Positions 1-4,298 of a stretch of 5,115 bases of DNA are shown in pieces. Each line of letters begins with the position of its first letter. Position 1 is the stretch's first letter. Source of the DNA: DATCYX01 sp037444705 (GTDB lineage: Bacteria; Chloroflexota; Anaerolineae; Anaerolineales; UBA4823). The notes under the pieces are model-generated. The model did not search any database. It was not told where the DNA came from and worked only from the letters and a program-made list of their open reading frames with translations. The stretch lies in the NCBI GenBank assembly GCA_037444705.1, contig JBBILY010000186.1:1-5115 (forward strand), written 5' to 3'. The translations under genes were made by a program, and so were the position numbers.

Positions 1-482
1 GCCCAAACAGCCCCCACCTGGGCGAGACCCTGGATTTTCTGGGCGAATTGGGCGTACCCATAGTTGGATTAAACGCCTTGATCTATGCCGGCCACGGCTT
101 GAGCGTTGGCACCGGCCTTGCAGAGAGCGAACTACCTCCTTTGCTCGACCTGGCGCGCCAACGCACCCAGCGCTACGGTCAACGCCTGATCTGGTACACA
201 CCCACCCAATACTGCCATTTCGATCCCATGCAACTGGAATTGGGCATCAAAGGCTGCACCGCCGCCCTGTACAATATGTGTATCGAACCAGACGGCAGTG
301 TCCTCCCCTGCCAATCCTACTACCAGCCTTTAGGTAACCTGCTGAGCGATCCCTGGGAGCGCATCTGGAATCATGAACTGAGCCTCTCCTTGCGCGAACG
401 GCGCTATATCCCCGCCAAATGTCAAGATTGTGCCCTGCTGGCCGAATGCGGTGGGGGTTGTCCACTAAAATACCAACTCTGA
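1..482 (+). CDS. Radical SAM protein with C-terminal SPASM domain (5'-truncated by window)
   Basis: The frame is open from position 3 to the TGA at 480-482, giving 159 residues of a protein whose start and CxxxCxxC core lie upstream of the window. The visible part is the end of the barrel plus a SPASM domain, which binds auxiliary [4Fe-4S] clusters in radical SAM enzymes that modify peptides and proteins. The cysteine spacing fits: Cys (codon 255), twelve residues, Gly, four residues, Cys (codon 309), within CIEPDGSVLPC. After a gap comes C-x2-C-x5-C-x3-C (codons 420, 429, 447, 459), in CQDCALLAECGGGC. An extra Cys lies at codon 279. The protein ends six residues after the last cysteine, so the seventh SPASM cysteine found in many members is absent. 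The next gene is a clear paralogue 16 bases downstream, probably in the same operon. The substrate cannot be told from this fragment. A TTG at 48 is in frame but internal to the domain and is not the real start. Confidence 0.88.
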   Translation, partial: PNSPHLGETLDFLGELGVPIVGLNALIYAGHGLSVGTGLAESELPPLLDLARQRTQRYGQRLIWYTPTQYCHFDPMQLELGIKGCTAALYNMCIEPDGSVLPCQSYYQPLGNLLSDPWERIWNHELSLSLRERRYIPAKCQDCALLAECGGGCPLKYQL

Positions 483-498
483 AGTCCGGAATACAACC

Positions 499-1644
499 AT
501 GAAAACCAGCCTGATTAAACGCTTTTTCAATCCCACTCAACCCATCCCCCCTGGCACGTATCACTATCAGGCGCCTCTTGAAGACCCGCGCAATTATCGC
601 CTGCACCTGCGCGTTGAGGAGGATGGCAGCGGGATACTGATCGTCAACGCGGCTACGGTATTGCACCTGAATCAAACCGCCACAGAATACGCTTACTATT
701 TCGTCCAAAATCTCCCTGTAGAAAAAGTAACACGGCTAATGTCTCGCCGCTATACCATTGACCCCGCTCAAGCCGCGGCAGATTACCAGGATTTTACCGA
801 ACGCATTCTCACTCTGATTGAAACCCCCGACCTGGATCCGGTAACCTTCCTGGATTTTGACCGCAAGACACCTTACGCCCGCCTTTCGGCGCCATATCGC
901 CTGGATTGCGCTCTAACTTATCGCCTTCCCGAAGACACCCACCCGGATGTCGCTCCAATCCAGCGTGTGCGCCGTGAACTTGGCAGCGATGAATGGAAAC
1001 AAATCCTCCGTAAGGCATGGGAGGCGGGCATACCCCATGTGGTCTTCACCGGCGGTGAGCCAACCTTGCGGCAGGACCTGCCTGAATTGATCGCCTGGGC
1101 TGAAAAACTGGGCATGGTCAGCGGATTGCTCAGCGATGGTCTACGCCTGGCTGACGCCACCTATCTGAACCAACTACTCCTGACCGGCCTGGATCATTTG
1201 ATGCTGGTGCTGCAACCCGAACAAGAAGCGGCCTGGCAGGCGCTGAAGAATGCCTTGGCTGGCGATATTTTCGTCGCCGTTCACCTCACCTTAACCCCGG
1301 AAAACGCTGCGCAGGCAGTCCAACTGCTCAACCGATTAGGGCAAATGGGCATCAAGGCCATCTCCTTAAGCAGCGCTACCCAGGACTTGCGCCCCCTGCT
1401 GGGACAACTGAGTAACCAAGCCGCTTACCTGGGTATGTCTTTGGTGTGGGACCTGCCTGTACCTTATTCATCCCAAAATCCATTACAATTGGAATTACCC
1501 GACGCTGAGCGCGCTGAGGGTGCCGGCCGCGCCTGGCTCTACGTCGAGCCGGATGGTGATGTGCTTCCCGCACAGGGGATTAATCAGATTTTGGGCAATC
1601 TACTCACCGACCCCTGGGAGAAAATCTGGGGCAAAAGAACCTGA
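499..1644 (+). CDS. PqqD-like / degenerate radical SAM-SPASM paralogue lacking cluster cysteines
   Basis: This 381-residue protein has three parts. Residues about 40-108 resemble PqqD (a beta-rich start, then 'VLHLNQTATEYAYYFVQ' and a helical 'TVEEI'-like segment). PqqD-like domains act as RiPP recognition elements that bind leader peptides. Residues about 131-320 resemble a radical SAM barrel, with FTGGEPTLR at 183-191 corresponding to the SAM-binding GGE motif. Residues about 343-377 match the SPASM start of the preceding protein (EPDGDVLP, LGNLLTDPWEKIW). Where the CxxxCxxC loop should be, the sequence reads LDCALTYRLPEDTHP. Cys137 is the only cysteine in the whole protein, so no [4Fe-4S] cluster can be bound in the usual way. 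The C-terminal C-x2-C-x5-C-x3-C segment is missing. I infer a non-catalytic partner or scaffold for the neighbouring enzyme. The ATG at 499 has no clear Shine-Dalgarno sequence, and translation may be coupled. The 3' end overlaps the opposite-strand methyltransferase gene by 45 bases. Confidence 0.85.
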   Translation: MKTSLIKRFFNPTQPIPPGTYHYQAPLEDPRNYRLHLRVEEDGSGILIVNAATVLHLNQTATEYAYYFVQNLPVEKVTRLMSRRYTIDPAQAAADYQDFTERILTLIETPDLDPVTFLDFDRKTPYARLSAPYRLDCALTYRLPEDTHPDVAPIQRVRRELGSDEWKQILRKAWEAGIPHVVFTGGEPTLRQDLPELIAWAEKLGMVSGLLSDGLRLADATYLNQLLLTGLDHLMLVLQPEQEAAWQALKNALAGDIFVAVHLTLTPENAAQAVQLLNRLGQMGIKAISLSSATQDLRPLLGQLSNQAAYLGMSLVWDLPVPYSSQNPLQLELPDAERAEGAGRAWLYVEPDGDVLPAQGINQILGNLLTDPWEKIWGKRT

Positions 1645-2271
1645 GGCCAGGAACCAGGCAGCGATGCCAAAAGCCACAGCGGCGTTGTAGGACCGTTTAA
1701 CCCCGCGCATGGGGATCATAATCGTGCGATCGCACAACTCCAGGATGCCATCATCCACCCCACAAACCTCGTTCCCCACCACCAATACCAGGGGTGTCTC
1801 TGCAGGCAGGGGTAGGGCGGATGATAGGGGCTGAGCACCTGGCCGATTTTCCAGCGCCCACAGCTGATAACCTCGCCCTTTCAACGACAGAGCCAGTTCA
1901 ACTCCATTTGGGGTATAAGACCATGGCACAACCTCCTCCGCTCCCAGCGCAGTCTTCGCCACCTTAGGGTTATCTGGGGTAGGTGTAATACCACACAAAT
2001 ACAGATGGCGCAAACCCACACCGTCGGCAGTGCGAAACATGGAGCCTACATTCCAGGCACTGCGCAGGTTATCTAGCAACGCCTCCAGGTGGACGTTGGA
2101 GGATTGCGGCTGGCCCACCAATTCGCCTCCCAATGAGCCGCGCACCATCACCCGGGTTTCCCCACCACAACGCGGGCAAGATTCCTCCAAGAACTGCCCT
2201 TCCACCACAGGGTAGCGCAATCGGCATTCTTTCCGCTGACACTGGCGGATTTGATACTCAGAAGCGCTCAT
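1600..2271 (-). CDS. SpoU/TrmH-family (SPOUT) RNA methyltransferase with N-terminal zinc-ribbon-like segment
   Basis: This gene encodes 223 residues and should transfer a methyl group from S-adenosylmethionine to RNA, most often the ribose 2'-OH of a tRNA or rRNA nucleotide. All three SpoU motifs are visible: NVGSMFRTADGVG (residues 74-86, with Asn74 and Arg80), VLVVGNEVCGV (about 162-172), and IPMRGVKRSYNAAVAFGIA (about 186-204), where Asn196 is the conserved residue of the usual 'SLN'. Motifs 2 and 3 form the trefoil knot that binds SAM. Ahead of the domain, Cys11-x4-Cys16 and Cys32-x2-Cys35 look like a zinc ribbon that could bind RNA; this is not part of the minimal family. I chose the ATG at 2271 because the frame can be extended to 2358 only by running into the divergent methyltransferase gene, and because a -10 box sits seven bases upstream of 2271. 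The specific RNA target cannot be inferred. Confidence 0.9.
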   Translation of the reverse strand: MSASEYQIRQCQRKECRLRYPVVEGQFLEESCPRCGGETRVMVRGSLGGELVGQPQSSNVHLEALLDNLRSAWNVGSMFRTADGVGLRHLYLCGITPTPDNPKVAKTALGAEEVVPWSYTPNGVELALSLKGRGYQLWALENRPGAQPLSSALPLPAETPLVLVVGNEVCGVDDGILELCDRTIMIPMRGVKRSYNAAVAFGIAAWFLASGSFAPDFLPGVGE

Positions 2272-2278
2272 GCTTTCA

Positions 2279-2286
2279 ATTATAAT
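2279..2286. promoter_or_regulatory. Palindromic bidirectional -10 element for the two divergent methyltransferase genes
   Basis: ATTATAAT is its own reverse complement and contains a perfect TATAAT on each strand: 2281-2286 reading plus, and 2284-2279 reading minus. The plus-strand box ends six bases before the ATG at 2293, and the minus-strand box ends seven bases before the ATG at 2271. With normal sigma-70 geometry both transcripts would start at or next to the A of the start codon, so both would be leaderless. Consistent with this, neither gene has a Shine-Dalgarno sequence. I find no good -35 hexamer at 16-18 bases on either strand; TTGATA at 2251-2256 is too far away. The -10 assignments are therefore supported by position and sequence but not by a complete promoter. 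Confidence 0.65.
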
Positions 2287-2292
2287 GGTTTC

Positions 2293-3060
2293 ATGCCGAT
2301 TGAATTGTCTCCCGAAACCTGGCATCAACGCTTTGTTCAGCAGGCACGCTGGACGCAAGAATTACGCCATCATCTGTATCTGCGTGCCGGGTTGAGCCAG
2401 GCCAGGCGCGTGTTAGAAGTGGGTTGTGGTACAGGAGCCCTGCTAACGGAATTGACCAATTTGACCCCGGGGGCAGTTTATGGGCTGGATATTGAGCGGG
2501 TATATATAGAAATGGCTATGCGCAATTCGCCTGGGGCCTTCCTGGTTCAAGGCGATGCGCATGTTCTGCCTTTCTCCGCTTATACTTTTGATCTGGCTGT
2601 GTGCCACTTCCTCCTGCTTTGGGTGCATGATCCGCTGCTGGTGGTGCGCGAGATGCGCCGCGTAGTACGTCCAGGTAAACCTGTGCTTGCCCTGGCCGAA
2701 CCAGATTATGGCGGGCGATTGGACTATCCCGCAGCCCTGTCGGCCTTGGGTGAAGCCCAGCGCCTGGCACTGCAATACCAGGGTGCCGATCCTTTTATTG
2801 GCCGCCGTTTGAGAGAATTATTCCACCAGGCGGGCCTAAGGAACGTAGAAACTGGCCTGCTCGGTGGGCAGTGGTCAACCCCTCTTTCCCCTCAAGAACA
2901 GGAAATGGAATGGCAGGTGTTGCAAGCAGACCTGGAACATCTCCCCCAATTTTCGGGTGATATGGAGGCTTTAAAACGCGTGGACACCCAGGCCTGGCAA
3001 GATGGCAGCCGTATCCTTTTCATCCCCACCTTCTACGCCTGGGGGATCGCCCCCGAGTGA
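2293..3060 (+). CDS. Class I SAM-dependent methyltransferase (Methyltransf_11/UbiE-like)
   Basis: This 255-residue cytosolic protein has a Rossmann-type SAM-dependent methyltransferase core. Motif I is VLEVGCGTGAL (residues 40-50), the glycine-rich SAM loop. The acidic residue ending strand 2 is in GLDIE (64-68), probably Asp66, and contacts the ribose of SAM. GDAHVLPF (87-94) is the adenine-side motif, FDLAVCHFLLLWVHDP (99-114) corresponds to motif IV/post-II, and MRRVVRPGKPVLALAEPD (121-138) is the usual strand-5 region. The C-terminal 110 residues show no motif I recognise and probably form the substrate lid, so the substrate (small molecule, quinone, lipid or other) is unknown. I chose the ATG at 2293 over the in-frame codon at 2251. 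The longer version would overlap the divergent gene, and the -10 box at 2281-2286 would then lie inside the coding region. No Shine-Dalgarno sequence is present. The TGA at 3058-3060 is followed by an 83-base gap with its own promoter. Confidence 0.88.
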   Translation: MPIELSPETWHQRFVQQARWTQELRHHLYLRAGLSQARRVLEVGCGTGALLTELTNLTPGAVYGLDIERVYIEMAMRNSPGAFLVQGDAHVLPFSAYTFDLAVCHFLLLWVHDPLLVVREMRRVVRPGKPVLALAEPDYGGRLDYPAALSALGEAQRLALQYQGADPFIGRRLRELFHQAGLRNVETGLLGGQWSTPLSPQEQEMEWQVLQADLEHLPQFSGDMEALKRVDTQAWQDGSRILFIPTFYAWGIAPE

Positions 3061-3106
3061 GCCCCCAGACCTTCTATCAGTCCAGAATTAGCCCCGAAAA
3101 GAATTA

Positions 3107-3136
3107 TTGCCAATTCCGCCGTCTTTGTTGTACAAT
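3107..3136 (+). promoter_or_regulatory. Sigma-70-type promoter for the phosphatase gene
   Basis: TTGCCA at 3107-3112 matches five of six bases of the -35 consensus. TACAAT at 3131-3136 matches five of six of the -10 consensus. The spacer is 18 bases, within the normal range. The -10 ends seven bases before the GTG at 3144, so transcription should begin at or beside the start codon and give a leaderless message. This is the most complete promoter in the window. Confidence 0.68.
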
Positions 3137-3143
3137 TTCAATT

Positions 3144-3831
3144 GTGGAAGTACGTATAGCGGTCTCTAAGGTGCGTAAATATGCCACTTCCGAAAGCGGC
3201 GACACGGTGGAAATTGTAGAGCGCCCCAATGGCGGTCTTTCGGTGGTGCTCGCCGATGGACAGTCCTCTGGAAAAGGCGCCAAAGCCATTTCCAATCTGG
3301 TAGTGCGTAAGGTGATCTCACTGCTGGCAGAAGGGGTGCGCGGCCTCGGATTACCTCTACACTGAGCGCGGCGGTAAGGTCTCGGCCACGCTTAATATCT
3401 TGTCGGTGGACAAGCAAACCAATACCCTGGTGATCACCCGCAACAACCCCGCGCCGGTCTTGCTGGTACGCAACGAGGCCCTTCAGGTTTTGGACGATCA
3501 ATGCACACCCGTTGGTTTGCATCGAGATACACGCCCGGTAATTAGCGAAGTAGAACTTGAGCCTGGTTTGATCGCGGTCATGTACACCGATGGTTTAGTG
3601 CACGCGGGTTCTCGCAGGGGCGAGAATATGGATGTCATCGCCTGCTTAGAGGCCATTCTAGAAGAGGAAGAACCTTCGCCACAGATGATCGCCGATGACC
3701 TGCTGGAAACTGCCGTCCGCCTGGATGAGGGGCGTCCCTCGGATGACATCAGCGTTGTGGTTCTGTGTGTCACCAGCCACATCGGCGATAATGTACGCCG
3801 CATGAGTGTGCGCCTGCCCCTGGACTCCTGA
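3144..3831 (+). pseudogene. SpoIIE-type PP2C serine/threonine phosphatase, interrupted by a frameshift
   Basis: Two adjacent frames together encode one small SpoIIE/PP2C phosphatase of about 228 residues, which would remove phosphate from Ser/Thr using two Mn/Mg ions. The first frame runs from the GTG at 3144 (66 residues to 3341, then out-of-frame codons to the TGA at 3363-3365). It contains GGLSVVLADGQ, with the first metal-binding Asp-Gly at residues 38-39. The second frame resumes at about 3343 (ASDYLYTERGGKVSATLNIL) and runs to the TGA at 3829-3831, carrying the YTDG motif near 3583-3594 and the late metal site RPSDDISVVVL near 3733-3765. Protein similarity to the family continues on both sides, so one extra base or loss of 2 (mod 3) bases near 3336-3348 explains the break. 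The family normally has a short helix where the frame changes, so a somewhat larger deletion is plausible. No classic slippery site is visible. A GTG at 3057 is in frame but lies upstream of the promoter. A sequencing or assembly error cannot be excluded. Confidence 0.8.
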
Positions 3832-3843
3832 AACCATGTCGCC

Positions 3844-4197
3844 ATGAAGCCGCTCAAGATCGGTGTGGTCGGTCCCTGTGCGGCTGGAAAAACCACCCTG
3901 ATCCAGGCGCTGCGAGCGCGCGGCTACCAGGCCAAACACATCGCCCAGGAACATTCTTATGTGCCCGATATGTGGCAGCGCCTCACTCGTCCGGATGTGT
4001 TAATCTACTTAGATGTCTCCTATCCGCTCACTCTGATCCGACGCAAACTTGACTGGACCTACGCTGAATACATGGAGCAACTCCAGCGTCTACGCCACGC
4101 ACGCCGCCATGCCGATTTTTACCTTTTGACCGACTCCCTTACTCCCCAGGAAGTCCTGGAACGGGTGCTAACCTATCTGCAAGAGCAATTTGTATAA
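3844..4197 (+). CDS. Small P-loop NTPase / kinase-like protein, function unknown
   Basis: This 117-residue protein begins MKPLKIGVVGPCAAGKTTL, a beta strand followed directly by a Walker A loop (GPCAAGKT, residues 10-17, with Lys16 and Thr17 for the nucleotide phosphates). DVLIYLDVS (51-59) is a Walker-B-like strand with Asp57. The middle is rich in arginine (Arg66, 67, 82, 84, 87, 88), as in the mobile lid of small-molecule kinases. DFYLLTDSLTPQEVLERVLTYL (91-112) is a typical last strand and helix of the adenylate/gluconate kinase-like fold. At 117 residues it is clearly shorter than most such kinases, which usually exceed 150, so a full lid or substrate domain may be missing. The ATG lies 12 bases after the phosphatase stop without a Shine-Dalgarno sequence, so co-transcription and perhaps translational re-initiation are likely. 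The TAA stop is part of a TATAAT box. Its substrate is unknown; it could also be a GTP- or ATP-dependent regulator. Confidence 0.8.
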   Translation: MKPLKIGVVGPCAAGKTTLIQALRARGYQAKHIAQEHSYVPDMWQRLTRPDVLIYLDVSYPLTLIRRKLDWTYAEYMEQLQRLRHARRHADFYLLTDSLTPQEVLERVLTYLQEQFV

Positions 4198-4219
4198 TCC
4201 TCAAAAATGGGTGTATAAT
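4191..4219 (+). promoter_or_regulatory. Tandem TGTATAAT -10 boxes upstream of secD
   Basis: The 8-base sequence TGTATAAT occurs at 4191-4198 and again at 4212-4219, exactly 21 bases apart, or two helical turns. Each contains a perfect -10 hexamer. The downstream copy (TATAAT 4214-4219) would start transcription near 4226, about 73 bases before the secD ATG. The upstream copy overlaps the stop codon of the P-loop gene. Neither has a strong -35; TTGTAT at 4190-4195 is 18 bases from the downstream box but matches only three of six bases. Confidence 0.55.
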
Positions 4220-4226
4220 GCGTGCT

Positions 4227-4267
4227 TGCCAGCCAAGCCTGGCATAAACGCCGGCCTGGGGCTGGCA
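4227..4267 (+). promoter_or_regulatory. Long hairpin at the expected 5' end of the secD transcript
   Basis: TGCCAGCC at 4227-4234 pairs perfectly with GGCTGGCA at 4260-4267. Inside it, GCC (4237-4239) pairs with GGC (4253-4255) and GGC (4241-4243) with GCC (4250-4252), with a one-base bulge (T4240) and a six-base ATAAAC loop. The structure starts where transcription from the -10 box at 4214-4219 should begin. It is followed by only three T residues, so it is a weak candidate for an intrinsic terminator of the preceding gene. A 5' stabilising or regulatory stem fits the position better. The secD ribosome binding site lies outside the stem. Confidence 0.5.
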
Positions 4268-4298
4268 TTTGTCTGATTCTCGGAGGATGGAGAGAGGA

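Noticed and set aside
247..708. Minus-strand open frame opposite the SPASM domain and the start of the paralogue
   Set aside because: It is antisense to two well-supported genes, has no recognisable domain, and is typical of shadow frames in GC-rich coding DNA.
2251..2292. Earlier start at 2251 for the plus-strand methyltransferase
   Set aside because: It overlaps the opposite-strand coding region and would put the -10 box inside the gene.
2272..2358. N-terminal extension of the minus-strand RNA methyltransferase to an ATG at 2358
   Set aside because: It would overlap the first codons of the divergent methyltransferase and span the promoter. The extra residues look unlike any family, and the -10 box points to a start at 2271.
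3041..3066. GGGGG-ATCG-CCCCC hairpin near the end of the class I methyltransferase gene as a terminator
   Set aside because: The five-base stem lies inside the coding region and has no T tract after it.
3057..3143. GTG at 3057, overlapping the preceding TGA, as start of the phosphatase
   Set aside because: The overlap looks like translational coupling, but the 29 extra residues show no family character and contain the whole promoter. The recognisable protein begins at the GTG at 3144.
3336..3348. Programmed ribosomal frameshifting to make the full phosphatase
   Set aside because: There is no slippery heptamer, no internal Shine-Dalgarno sequence at a suitable distance and no obvious downstream structure. 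Indel or sequencing error is simpler.
3498..3954. Minus-strand open frames opposite the phosphatase and P-loop genes
   Set aside because: They are low-complexity, Arg/Ser-rich shadow translations without start signals, opposite clear PP2C and Walker A motifs.
4287..4298. ATG at 4287 as the secD start
   Set aside because: It is in frame but directly abuts GGAGG, leaving no spacing for ribosome binding. The ATG at 4299 has suitable spacing to AGAGAGG and GGAGG.
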